Positions 47,661 through 58,918 of a DNA stretch of 64,000 nucleotides are shown here, in pieces. The stretch comes from Halictus rubicundus (taxonomy: Eukaryota; Arthropoda; Insecta; Hymenoptera; Halictidae), in contig NC_135157.1 of NCBI RefSeq assembly GCF_050948215.1, positions 8,928,001 through 8,992,000 on the forward strand. The letters are read 5' to 3'. The position numbers and the translations under genes are program-made. Positions within the stretch are counted from its first letter, which is position 1, and every line of letters starts with the position of its first letter. The notes under the pieces were generated by a model, which made no database searches, was not told the origin of the DNA, and saw only the letters and a program-made list of their open reading frames with translations.

Positions 47661-48908
47661 GTGCGGTTTGAGGAAAGCGCACTGCGCGAGATAAATTTAA
47701 TGAAAGACTTGTTGAGGACTTAATCAGGATTCGCGATTCGCGTGAGCGTACGCGTTCAAGCGTGCCTCAGGTTCATTAATAACCGCGCTTACAATCAATG
47801 AGACGTAATTTGACACATTGGGAATACTATACGTCAAGTTGAGTCCCTGTACGATATTTAATTCTCGCGGGAACGTTTCTTCTTTTAGGAATAACATTAC
47901 CCTAATTCTGTCAGCGAGCAAGATAAATTATAACACAAAGATTTAGCACAATTAAAAATTACCCTTGATAGCTGCACTCGTTCACAGCCCAATTGTAACA
48001 CGCCAATGAAAGAAGTACATTCTCGAGATACGTTCATTAATTATTACAACTATAAAGAAGTAAATCTTAAAGCTGAAGGTTAAACTTTCAGTGTTGAAAT
48101 CGAATGTAACTAAAAAGTTCTGAAGCTGAAGATTATTTAAAGATCATACAGAAGGTGATCGATTCATTAGAGCCACTCGCATCTACAAAGAAATATTTTT
48201 GCTGCAGATTTTTTAGCGAGGCAGAGGTAAATAAAAATTGAAATAAAAGCGAGGAATAATTTCGGTATACCAAAGAACGGTAACAACGCAGTTATTCGCA
48301 ACGTCGATGGTGTGGTAGTTGCGGAATCCGCAACCATGTGAAAAAGGAAATGTAATCGTATAGGAGGCGTAATTTAATAGTAAGACCGCGCGGAAAATCA
48401 ATTCTGCGAAAAGAGACACGTCCGTGCTTCGTCTAGTTGATATTGACCCGACAACGCGTGAAACTTATATTAATCAACGAAACTGAGTCAATTTTTATTA
48501 ATCAATCAGATTGTTTGATCGGACTAGGTAGAGTCAATCTTGTGCACAGCTTATCGCTGAAACATTGTGACATAATTGTTTGTGTATTTGGTATCTTGCT
48601 ATCGACTATGATAAGGCTGCTACATGCTCTAACGTACGTGTGGTTTTAACCTCATTCGAATTCGAAACTCACCAAATGCTTCTGGAAACGAACATTGAAC
48701 ATTTTCCTGCTTTGGTTTCCTCCTATGCCAATGAAGGAGAGAGATATTACAAATAATGTGAAAAATGCGTTTCCGGTTTCAGTCGTCCTTCCTCGTATTT
48801 TACCGTAACTACGTCACGAAACTCAGATTCATTTAAATATTGGTACATCTAAGAATCACTGAAAATTTCAGTCTTTCTTTCTGTTTATATTCATTGGAAA
48901 GGAAAATT

Positions 48909-51900
48909 CTACAAATGTGAGAATCGCATTTCCGGTATCGGCCTCTTTCCCGTCCACTTCACGGGTTGCATGAACTGCGCGGGCTTATTTTCAGAATACC
49001 ATTTGTGCAGCTCGTGCGAAAACGGTTTCGACAATTTTCGCAGTTCCGTCTGCAGTTCGAGGTCTGTTCCAGTAAAACCTATCTTGTCGTAGACCGGCTG
49101 CCATCGCGTATCGCTATCGTAGAAAGGTTTATCTGTGTCCCGCGTATCGCCCTTACATTTTGCATCCCGTTGCACCGACGCGACTGCGGAATAAATCATT
49201 TTTCTTGGACTAGAATCACGAAGGTGGACCAGTACGAAATACAAAGGATACTTGCTAGGTTTTTTCACGGGATGGGAAATGACGTCGGCAGGTGGGCCAT
49301 TTTTTGGCACTTTCTCGTCCATTCTTAATGTCACTTTGAAGGAATCTGCTTTGTCCAGAATATCCTTCATGCTTCTATCTTCTGGATTCTGGCAAAGTTG
49401 AATTGGTACTGTTAGCATAATTGAGTTGCCAGTGGATGGATTTTATGCATTCATCTAGGCTCGAAAGTAAATTGGCAGTGGCCTAGAACGAATATTCTCT
49501 GGCTAAGATAAGAAACACAATCGGTCGTTCATGGAATAAAACTGTTGCTCCTTAGTGCATGCTATTTTAATGAGAAACGATATGCACATTCTGATACTCG
49601 TGATGAGCAAAACTGGAACGATAACGCTCGGCGCGTCTTACGTATTCCATTTTCGCGATGTTTGCAGTTCGCGTCTGCCACGCATAGTTCTCCGGTAGTA
49701 ATTACACAACCTTAATGTGTATCCAATGCAAAATATACGTGACTATGTGCACACGGTGACGTAGAAAGACATCAATGAGGAGCATAAACACTACTGTGCC
49801 GTCATTTTTCTAAGCGTGACGCTCGTGAGATATTTTATATGCAACAAACAACGGTTGGAGCAAAATTCGTAACGCTTTAACCTTCTTACTGCTCCGTGAC
49901 TACTGCAATTCATTTCAAAATCATCCAGTTGATCTAAAAGAATTTCGTGCTACTTTGAGAACACTTTAAACTCGTTAGGCTACTCTGTGACTACTACAAT
50001 TACATTTTCTACGCATCCAGTAGATAAAAAAAAGAAAAGAAACAGGGGAGAGCGACGGTGAAAATTAAAATTATACCCCGAGGCTTTCCTGATTTTTAAA
50101 TAGACAAAATCAGAAGTTGGTTGTTTGTACTGTCCGTCAGTATTTCGCGTTGGACTGTCAACAGTTGGATTGGCAACAACGTGCTAGTAATCGCACAGAT
50201 GCGTACACAGAACATTTGCAGTGATAACAAGTCGTTATCACAGAATGACCGTTGAACGTACACAGTGATGTATCTACACCGAACGTGGACGAGCTTAGAC
50301 ATTCGATTTTTATCAAAGACATGGTTGGCGCGTGACAATGCGGCTGATTACAGAGTTTCGAAGGATCTATCGATCGACAATCAAGGAATGCTAATTCCAC
50401 AATTGGAACCGCAAGGAACGTTCACTTTTCATGGCAGCGAGAGCTCCGACCTTGATCCGTTTTACGCAACACGCGAATCAAGCGTCAAGATTTTTGCGGC
50501 ACAGCGCAGATAATGTTTACGAGGGGAAGGTTATGGCAGCTTTGAAGACCTGCGTTCATATAACTCCTCCGGATATTTAATTCCGCAGATGCGGCGTTCT
50601 CACGGTGGCCGTTTCGCGGACGAATCGTTTACATTGTCGCGCACCCGGCTGCACTTTCCTGGAAACTGCATAGGTAACTTCGCATTGCATCGGAAATTCT
50701 CTCCTGAATATATTAGAAACAACTAGAGAAGCGTTGCAATAATGTCAATGTTTCTTCAAAAAATTGATCGTTAGCTGTGGTGGATGGAAACAAAAGTTAT
50801 TGATAATTAAACTGCAGATTTTATGTGTTTATGGTAACAATTAATAGGTGAAATTTAAAACAGTGAAGAATCATAGTCTAGAAACATCCACAGTCTACTG
50901 ATAGTGAATACAGAAAATCATACGAATGAATGTGAATACAGAAAATGTACTTTTACCTTCATTTGATGGATCACACCAGGCATATACTTCTTCGGATGAT
51001 CCATCTGGAGCCTCTCGCTGATTTTTCTGCTATCCTGTTGGGATTCTTGCAATTTTTTGTAAGCATACTCATTGATATCGCCAACCGGAAGGGTTTTCGA
51101 TCTTGCAGTCTCTCCGCCCCACCAAAATGGCGGCGTGAAATAGTCGCAAGCTACGCCGTTCGTTGCAGTCCTGCGCAAAATACAGCTTTATCTCGATCGC
51201 GATACTCGCGGCAAACTAATATTTACTATGTTATATATATACTATATTATTTACTTATCAATCTCTTCTGTTTCCTGGCTTTCTACCATCGTCGCAATCA
51301 ATTTTTCAGCGTCTTTCCGCCGTCTGTCGCGAATGTACCATAGTTCGTATTGCTTGGAGCGAGGGAAGATGGACGAGGAACCTGTAAATTGAGAATTAAT
51401 CGATTAGCCAATTGATCATTTATCATTCGAACGTCATCTTTCCTCGCGAAAGCAAAGTCGATCGCGTATCAGTCAATTAGTCGACGATTAGCAATCAAAA
51501 CTAGTTTTACCGAGCTCTCGGTGAAATTAGGTTACAAATCACTCGCGATTAGTTAGGTAATTAGTGTCGTGCGCGATTCGTTTCACCGTCGATTGGTTCT
51601 CGGACGTCTTATTGTTCGTGTGGCCTATATTCGGTTGGTCGAAATTGCCGGGGCAGTATGCGTGTCCCTTCGTTACTTTAATTGAGGAACAATTAAAATT
51701 CCAGACAACTATTTAAGCAGCCGGAGCGTTCCTGGTATGCCGGACGAGTAGCTATTTCCGATCAAACTTTTCGTTCTATTACTATTTAAAAGTGTGCAAA
51801 TCCACCTTAGATAGCTTCTCCAGGAAGCATGCTTGGCAAGATTAGGGTAGCAATTACTGATGGAACTTTTCATGCCATTCACGCATTACTATGAACCGCG

Positions 51901-52184
51901 TAGATCTATCTGAAGACGTGTTTTAAATTTAAAAAAGGATCTTTTAAAGACTCCTCTTTCTGTGTGATGTATTAGGACTAATTCGTGGCGCGAATGAGGA
52001 TGATTGACCCGATACAAACATTGCGACGCAGTCTGAACCGTTTTCGATTTGGGCATCAATTTCAACGTCTCGAAGACCTTGCCGTCGTCTACACCAGGGG
52101 GGTCCACGAACCCCTCCTTCTCCCGATCGAGCAATCGATCCAAATGCCGCGGATCCAGCTCCCGCGGCAGCGCTACCGGATCGC
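48909..52184 (-). CDS. Uncharacterised multi-exon protein, 5' end unresolved
   Basis: Four exons read in phase on the minus strand: 52184-52095, 51381-51255, 51170-50957 and 49388-48909 (stop TAG), about 303 residues. The first boundary was chosen because a GT at 52094 leaves phase 1, as the next exon requires; the open frame itself continues to a TAG at 51889. Recognisable landmarks are an aromatic YFTPPFWWGGE segment, charged stretches such as YELWYIRDRRRKDAEKL, and a C-terminal FMQPVKWTGKRPIPEMRF. There is no signal peptide or membrane span. I do not recognise the family. The start codon is not found; upstream sequence may connect it to the small coding unit at 52827-53149. Confidence 0.65.
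49889..50035. repeat. Two tandem copies, 91-bp period
   Basis: The segment around CCGTGACTACTGCAATT (49894) recurs as CTGTGACTACTACAATT (49985), each followed by CATCCAGT and GATCTAAAA or AGATAAAAA. Two diverged direct copies lie upstream of the last exon's intron boundary, inside the large intron 49389-50956. Confidence 0.55.
50807..50897. mobile_element. TAGACTGCGG-family MITE, short copy (about 91 bp)
   Basis: The left end TTAAACTGCAGATTTTATG and the right end AAACATCCACAGTCTA are inverted. The interior has the family's TTAAAACAGTGAAGAATC block. It lies in the large intron of the uncharacterised minus-strand gene, about 60 bases from its exon at 50957. Confidence 0.65.
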
Positions 52185-52826
52185 CTGTAACAAACACACA
52201 GACTTTCACCTAATTCAATCGCCTCGATTCAATTGCGGCGCCACAACGTTAGATGCCCTCAACCGAGTCAAATCAATTAGATGATGCTCGATGGAGGTTC
52301 ATCGACATATTCTTGACCGACACGTGCGCTCCATTACCAACCGGTCCTCGAATTTACTTCCAGAACCGTTTACTTGTTGAATCGGAGATTTTCATCTAAT
52401 TTCTAATTAGGTGGGCATGTGTTGCTACAAAAACGGGGCGTCTCACGATCACAATGCTTGATCTATTTTTCGAGTTTTCTTGGCACGAGGCCAGTCGCAT
52501 TGGGTTCACCTAACTCGCGTTCTTTTGCCGCGATGATACGATGAATGTATCTATTTCTTTTTGATTTGAAAATATTGACGCTCGAATTTTGAACATTGAA
52601 ATTGAAAATTTCATTTGAAAATGGCTGAACAATTATAACCGAATGGATGCACGATAATGTTAGCTACAACATAGCACAGAAAAATGTGCTAAAAACTATT
52701 CAGATTACACGAGAACCATTTCTCATACTATTGAAGCTGAATAAAATAGTGAAGTGACCCGGATTAAATAAAAATTTGACTATCTTTGCAACAATTCTCT
52801 CTACAACGTGGATTTAATAAATTAAA

Positions 52827-53149
52827 CTAACTCAGCTTCCTCGGGATCGCTTTGAGCCCCTTAGCAACGAATTTATGGGTACACGTAGGCCTTCCATGGT
52901 GGAAAATCCCATCGGATGAAAAGGTTGGCGAAACATCGGCGATATAGTAACTGATCGGTGGCGGTACTGGAAACTAAACAACCCATAAATCATTCAACTG
53001 CGACAAAGCTTTCGAGATTCCTCACCAGAAACATATTTCTGTATCAAAGCGCACGAAACCCGAAGAACTTCCTTCTCAAAACCATTTCGGAGTCGTAAAA
53101 TTTCATGGCTGAATGACTTGGCAGAATCCCGTGCAAACTTGTAGCTCGT
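52827..53149 (-). CDS. Small uncharacterised coding unit, two exons
   Basis: Exon 53149-53026 follows an AACAG acceptor and ends at a strong donor (G|GTGAGG). It joins in phase 1 to exon 52966-52827, which follows TTTCCAG and ends in TAG. The joined peptide has 87 codons (for example SAKSFSHEILRLRNGFEKEV and PPPISYYIADVSPTFSSDG). The only upstream ATG I can connect (53213, MVA) needs a 52-base intron. Alternatively this is the 5' part of the neighbouring minus-strand gene: a GT at 52882 leaves phase 1 and would join to 52184. I do not recognise a family, but splice sites, phase and residue usage agree that it is coding. Confidence 0.5.
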
Positions 53150-53923
53150 CTGTTATTGCAAACGCAGATAACTATAGCGAGTACGTCTACGACTTCGTCA
53201 CGGCAACCATTGCGTCACGTTGATGCCAAAATTTCAGACAACTACTCAACTTGTGTCGACTGATGACTCAGCGTGACATAAACAGTAGATAATTCATTCG
53301 GCGAAACAAAAACTGATATTTGAAATTCATGTTGCTAATTGATTCTTTCGATTACTTGCATTTTGTATCTAATCGAATGGTCGACACTTAACCCTGAGCG
53401 CTCTGATAAAATCGGTCCAATTGTTAACTAAGTTTTTGCCAAGATTAAAAACGTTGATAAACCGATTCGCTTTATTCCAGCATGAATAAAAATATCATTG
53501 CTACCACAACAACCGACCAACAAATTTCAAATATCTGGAAGACTATAATCCGAAGTTCGGACACCATTCCCAAATACGGATAACACAGCGGCATGTTAAA
53601 CATTCATCTCCACTCTCTAGTTTCCGTGTAGTCATCGCGACGATGCGTAATCCTCGCGCTATTTCAAGTCACGGCTGGCCAATGCTAAAATAACGGAACC
53701 AGTTTGCCAAGGTTACGCGATCCGCGCGAAACCTATCGCTCATCGATTGAACAAGAACTTCAGGACGAATTAACGCATCGCCGAGAACTTCAAGGAAATG
53801 CTGCAGTCTAACCCCAACCCCTGAAACTTCTCTTCAGGAAGGTTCTATCTCGGTCAAAATCCTAAGTGAAGGTTGCCGATGCTGTCTGCTCCATGTCGCT
53901 CGCAAATATAGGAAATCGCAGCG
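53150..53923. promoter_or_regulatory. Divergent spacer upstream of the DUF4497-like gene
   Basis: This lies between minus-strand exons and the plus-strand start at 53924. It should hold the promoter and 5' UTR of the plus-strand gene, and perhaps the start of the minus-strand unit. No defined motif is claimed. Confidence 0.4.
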
Positions 53924-55440
53924 ATGGAGCGGGGCAGTCGTTCGAAGAAAAGCTCCCGTAACAGTCCAGAGGTTAAGGAAGCCGAAGAGACGTCATTGCT
54001 AGGAAGCAGAGACACCGAAACGCCGGAAACCAACGAGCAGTATCTGTTTCTGCTAGAATTCCTGGTGCACCATGTAACTGGCGATCGTCTAGCTAAGCTG
54101 AATCAGATGTTCTTCGTCCCCACGACCATTTCAATCAACTTCCTCAACTTCTCCGAGGACGAGACCATCGAGATCACACCTGTCGATCCTCTGTTCCAAC
54201 CCCAAGCAGGAATTGCGGATGATGTCGAGTATTTTTACTCTGGACGATCGGTTCTGTTCGCCATTGATCATCGAACGGTGATGAACAAGGTTCTGGAGTT
54301 TCTGGTGAATCTTCGGGTCCAGAAGAAGATGCCGGAAGGATTGAAACCGGACGTTGCGATTGGGGAAGGAGAGCTGAACATGAGCAAACATTTTGCGGCG
54401 CTGAGGAAGGAGATGCTGCAGTGCTGGCACAGGATGGCGCCGCCACCGAAGTGCTTCGAGGGAGAGGTGCCCTTGATGTATAATGGCGAGGAGGTTGGAA
54501 CTGTTTGCATGTTCGTCAGGATCTCTGCTTTTGGACAGACCGTTGTGACGCAGTTCGAGGCGCCGCCTAATATGGACGTCGACGCTTATGTTTTCCAGGT
54601 AGATGTTGAAGAGCGACTTTCACGAGGTCTTCAATGAAGATTGACAAATAATTTTCATTGAAGGTCAGCCTTCACGAGGCTTCAACGAAGGTTGAAGACT
54701 GATCTTCATTGAAGAATTGCCTTCTCCTGAATGAAGGTTGAACTCACCGTCGTGAGCTCTTCATGAAAGGTGAATGAAATATGAATACACAACATTAACT
54801 TCTCTTCAAGGGCAACGAGGTGGACCAAAAATCCCTTTCCTACAAGTGCCGAATCATCGACTCCAAGGAGGCAGACGTCGGCAGAGACTCTTCGCAGGAC
54901 ATAACAAAAGGAGGACCACCTTGTCGAGTCTGTGTCAAGGAAGAACATCCCTGTACACCCTGTGGGAATCCTCAGGGTGCGACCTTGAAGCCGAACGTCA
55001 GTCAAAGGCAATTTGGCGGACCAGATGGTTATCCAACCACGGTATCGAAGTCTCAATCGAGACCTAAGACTTGTGACGATATGCACAAGAATGGACTGAT
55101 CCAATCTAGCCGTGGTCCGGGGCAACCATGCGGGAAGGCAGTCGTCCTCAAGGTCTCTGGCGTGTTGGATACTGGACAAGACAGGAAACCGACGGTCACT
55201 GTGGCTTCTGAGTCCGAAGCAGCTGGTCAGGATTGTTCGGATCCTAGTCACGATGTTTTTGTGCTGAGGATTGGGAAGAAGGGGATTGTTGGTGCTGGGG
55301 AGAAGTCGGATATTCAGTTGGAAATGAGGACTCCTAAGGGTGTTGAGAAAGGACCGCCTATCAGGATGGAGACTAGGGAGATGCAGACGGATGAGGACAG
55401 GAAGAGGAAAAAAAAGAAGAAGAAGGCGAAGAAGGACTGA
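53924..55440 (+). CDS. DUF4497/MAP10-like C2-type protein, copy 1
   Basis: Two exons, 53924-54598 and 54811-55440, join in phase 0 to 434 residues. The start is the first ATG, GCGATGG. After a basic, Ser-rich leader the region from about residue 38 to 225 reads like the C2-type DUF4497 region of microtubule-associated protein 10: YLFLLEFLVHHVTGDRL, then SINFLNFSED, a GRSVLFAID strand, and GTVCMFVRISAFGQTVVTQF. The second exon has two CxxC-type motifs (CRVCVKEEHPCTPCG), a low-complexity middle and a lysine-rich tail (KRKKKKKKAKK). The family call is tentative. The next gene on the same strand is a diverged paralogue. MAP10-type proteins bind microtubules in division and cilia; function here is unknown. 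Confidence 0.75.
54599..54810. repeat. Intron with direct repeats (TTCACGAGG...GAAG units)
   Basis: Within the intron of the first DUF4497-like gene, CTTTCACGAGGTCTTCAATG (54617) and CTTCACGAGGCTTCAACG (54670) are direct repeats about 52 bases apart. Further partial units (CTTCATTGAAG, GAATGAAGGTTGA) follow. The repeats are partly self-complementary, so they could fold. Confidence 0.55.
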
Positions 55441-56041
55441 TGTGAATTCTGTCTTGAGACCTTCTATAACTTTTCAATTTATAGACTGATCTAGATGTCT
55501 GTAGATCCTAATCTAGGTATCTATAGATCCTAGCCGACTAGTTTTGTAAACTAATCTAGGTGGCCATAGGTTCCAGCAGACTAATGTATTTATCTAGTGA
55601 GTACGTTGGAGAATCGAAGAGATAATAAATTGTCCACTGTGCGTGCTGCACCTGCTGTTTCCAAGATGGCGGTGTGGGAGTTGTGTCATCTTTCGCATTT
55701 TTGTATGTAACAATAAATAAAGTGATATGTGATACTGAAATTAAGGGCGATTGGGTTGTTGATTTTGGAATAGGGTAATTAAGGATTGATTTCGATTAAT
55801 TATTATTTAGAGATTAAATTCGTGATGGGTTCATTTAGAAAGTAACGTCAAAAGTGAACATTGAGAGCCCTCTAGTTGGACCTTGAACTTTGAAATCTTC
55901 CGCGTGCATTATCATTCGATAAGTACAATACATTTAAATTATTAGTTGAACTACATGCATAACTGAGAGGATTTTTGACTAAACTAAAATTGAAAAGTCC
56001 CATGAAATAAAGTTTACGTAGTTTTTGAATTCGAATTTGAA
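55441..56041. other. 3' region of DUF4497-like gene 1 and promoter of gene 2
   Basis: This contains a likely polyadenylation signal (AATAAATAAA at about 55,711) for the first gene and the short upstream region of the second. Short near-repeats of CTAGGT..CTATAGATCC occur at about 55,490-55,570. No coding exon is present. Confidence 0.5.
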
Positions 56042-58052
56042 ATGGGGGACGAGCAACAGCTTTTTTTGATCGAGTTCCTCGTCGACAGAGTGAAGATCCC
56101 TGTGATTAGGGCGATGCAGGATGAGTTGTTACCGGCATGCACCTGCGTTTCGTTCCAAGTAATCATCAGCAGTGTTCTATATAATGTTTATTCACAATGG
56201 AATGATCGAAATGAGTTTTCATTGGGAAATGTTAACCTTGAAGTACCGTCATTAAGATTTTACGAATTAGAGACGGTCTTTGATATCTCTTGTCTAGAAT
56301 TGTTTACCGTTACATCATGCAATCCTTCAATGCAGGCTGCGTCAGACTATAAAGAATAGCATTATGTGTGTGAGAACGTGAAGGTTATATTTATCGATGT
56401 ACAGGGTTTTTCATAATAGGTATCTCTTTATGAATCTGAAATTAATATAAAAAATCATTAGTAAAATAAAGAACTTGTATTATTTTCAACCTATCAAACC
56501 TATTAAGAAGGGAAAGCAATTTCTATTTCGCTCCAGTTTTTTGCAATTCAGATAACGAATTTTTATTTTCTAACAATGACTGTGACCCACAGATTCTTAG
56601 TCTACCGGCAATAGACATCTGCCAAGAGGCTCTAACAGACGGCTGCGGTTGCGAAGATGGCGACACACAGATCTTCAAGAAGGGAAAATCATGCCTGTTC
56701 GCATTGCCATCGATAGTACTTCAGAAACCCTTGACCACGTTCCCGATCCAGATGTTAGTCTACAAGAAGCTACCACCGGGAGTGCTACCAGACGTGATGA
56801 CGGTCGGCAGCCACCAGATCGAAGCTAAATCTCTAATGAACGCAGTATTGAGCCAGCAGGTGTTCAAAATCCCTAATCCCTGCCAGACGATCAAGGACAC
56901 GTTCAAGATCACCACAGCAACCGGCCAATGCGTTGGCACGGTGACGGTCTACGTGAGGGCTTCCGGTTTCGGCAGGAAGATCATCACGCAGTTCCAGATC
57001 CCGCACAACAGGAAACCGTACCTGTTCAAGGGCGTCGATGACAGTCCCGTTTTTCAATGCAAGAAGATACCGTCCATTTGCCATACACCTGCCCCGGTCA
57101 AGTGTACCTGCGTTAAAAAGTGTCTCGATGGCAGCGGAGAGTCCTCGGGAAGGACCTGTTGTCCCACACCGGCACCTCCTTGTCCTCCACAACCTGTCAG
57201 GGTCGCACAACCTGATTGGGGCCCTAGACCCTGCTGTGCATCACGACAGGACTCCCCTGGGTTTGTTCCTTTATTCTATTACCTCTATTCGCCTTCTTCT
57301 TCTTCTTCTTCTCCTTCGGAGAATAGCTGAATCACTCAGACCCTCGGCAACTAGGGTCGCCGACGGAACTACGCTCCTTTGATTAGGGGAGTCGTAAAGC
57401 TAGGGTCGAGCGGTTCACGATTGTTTTCAATTATTTGGGGTGCAACAACTGGCCTGGATGTACTGATGGGAATTGGGTGTCTTCAAGGATAACTTGAGAC
57501 GCTAGAGATTGTGAGTGTGAACCGTTTTGGATAGGTTTATGGAGACCTTGAGGAACGGTAGTGTTAACCCTTTGTACTATTACATATGATAAAAATGAGG
57601 CGTTCTTTGAACATTTTCATAAAAAGAAGTTATTTTTTAAACTTTTAGGATATGTTGCTACGTATCTTGTAGGAGAAGTTTTTTATTGAGACGTTGAGGG
57701 TTTTTTTTAGGATTAAGAGGGCGATTAGAATGATTGTTCGAATTCCCTGTTATTAATTTATATAAAAAATGGTGTGCATCCATTATTTAGGAGACAAAGC
57801 ACTACTTGTCAACCATGCTCGCCGAAATCGCGAGGCAGGGATCAAGGGAACTGTCCTGCTTGCTGCACACCACAACCTGGACAACTCGTGAAATTAGGTC
57901 AGTCGGGGGCTGACAAGTGTCCTCCTCGTCCGTCGTCGTCGAAAGGATTACAGCCTTTTAGCAGTTTCTCGGCTAGGGAGACCAGCGTGAGGAAGTGTGG
58001 TTGTCCTGTGAAGGATCGTAAGGATTATAGTTGCAACTGCAAGCAGAAATGA
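56042..58052 (+). CDS. DUF4497/MAP10-like protein, copy 2, cysteine-rich tail
   Basis: Three exons, 56042-56158, 56593-57260 and 57791-58052, join in phase to 348 residues. The N-terminus MGDEQQLFLIEFLVDRVKIP and SFQILSLP, KGKSCLFALPS and GTVTVYVRASGFGRKIITQF match the same blocks of the preceding gene, so the two are tandem paralogues. The C-terminal 130 residues are rich in Cys and Pro, with many CxxC/CC motifs (KCTCVKKC, CPACC, KCGCP, CNCKQK), unlike the lysine-rich tail of copy 1. Its first intron interrupts the domain at SFQ|ILSL, where copy 1 has none; copy 1's intron has no counterpart here. The 3' splice site of intron 1 falls in a MITE-like terminal repeat. Function unknown. Confidence 0.75.
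56415..56605. mobile_element. TAGACTGCGG-family element spanning an intron-exon junction
   Basis: The interior block CAATTTCTATTTCGCTCC and its neighbours align with the copy at 2953-3164. The diverged left end is TAGGTATCTCTTTATG. The right end CACAGATTCTTAGTCTAC matches AAAGATCCGCAGTCTAC at 13 of 17 positions. The CAG acceptor and the first bases of exon 2 of the second DUF4497-like gene (56593) lie within this right end. Confidence 0.45.
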
Positions 58053-58918
58053 CGACACTGCACGGGAGGAAGATCATTGCACGGTAATTTTTAAATTGAA
58101 GTGGAAACACAAGCATTTTCTGAAAATTAATTCTTTTAATATCGTTCATAGATCCATAGATCATAACATAAAACAGTGAAAACAACGTGTTGTTTTCAAT
58201 CGATTAAAACTTTGAAAAGTAGAAATATATTTTTATTCAATTCCAGCGTTTGGTAATCGATGCAGATAATTTTTATTTTAGATGAAACATCTATTTCCAT
58301 CTACTGTTAGTCTACAGTCTGTTTATAATTACTATGAAATCATCTTCAAACAATCAAAGTCTGTTTTTGCTTCTCACTTCACTGCATCGATCTCTCCATA
58401 ATCAGAACAGCAAAATTTTCGTGTGAACATTGGCATAATGGGAAATAGAAATTCTGAATCGCTGTTCGTGGTGTATTCAGCTGCAAGGGCAATTATCATT
58501 TAGTCAGAACTACAGACAAATTTTCGTGTGATCACGAAGCTAACAAACACACGATCAGAGTCTCTGTTCATGTTCGTATATTAAAGTACAAAGTTTAGCG
58601 CATATACCAAGCCTCTATTGATGACCATATTATCAAGCATATAAAGGCACTAATGGTCTCCAGGAATTAATTCCGTCATCGGTTTCCAGGTAACCTATCA
58701 GATCGACGTTTTCGTTCGCCTAATGATCGAAAACGTTCATCAGCACAATAGAAGGCGATACCGATCCACGCGCCGCTCGATCAGAATAATAACGCCAGTA
58801 GGATATTGACCGGCGACGGAGAAGGGGAACTTTCGCAGCAATTAAAAGCGACCGGAAGCGGTGGTTAACGAGCCTTGGGAAAGGATAGACGTCGAAAATG
58901 CGGGGAACGTGAAAAACG
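58053..58918. other. Spacer between DUF4497-like gene 2 and the small basic gene
   Basis: This contains a decayed TAGACTGCGG-family element (about 58,147-58,316, with an ACATAAAACAGTGAAAAC block and a GTTAGTCTACAG end). Otherwise I see no gene. The part just before 58,919 is CpG-richer and probably the promoter of the next gene. Confidence 0.45.

Larger units (their letters stand above)
43905..48908. other. Gene-poor stretch
   Basis: No supportable gene over 5 kb. A decayed inverted-repeat element may run from TTAACCCTTCAGGGACGATC (45,398) to GTCGTCTCTGAAGGGTTT (about 45,560). A CpG-richer patch at about 45,840-46,300 has overlapping open frames on both strands, more like a promoter region than a gene. 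AT-rich TATTT repeats occur at 47,564-47,660. Confidence 0.4.

Noticed and set aside
51889..52094. Continuation of the GDPVALPREL frame to a stop at 51889
   Set aside because: It stays open, but the next exon needs phase 1 and a GT at 52094 provides it. The extension is treated as probable intron, though an alternative 3' end cannot be excluded.
54131..54510. Minus-strand frames opposite DUF4497-like gene 1, and 56833-57210 opposite gene 2
   Set aside because: Antisense shadows of well-supported plus-strand exons.
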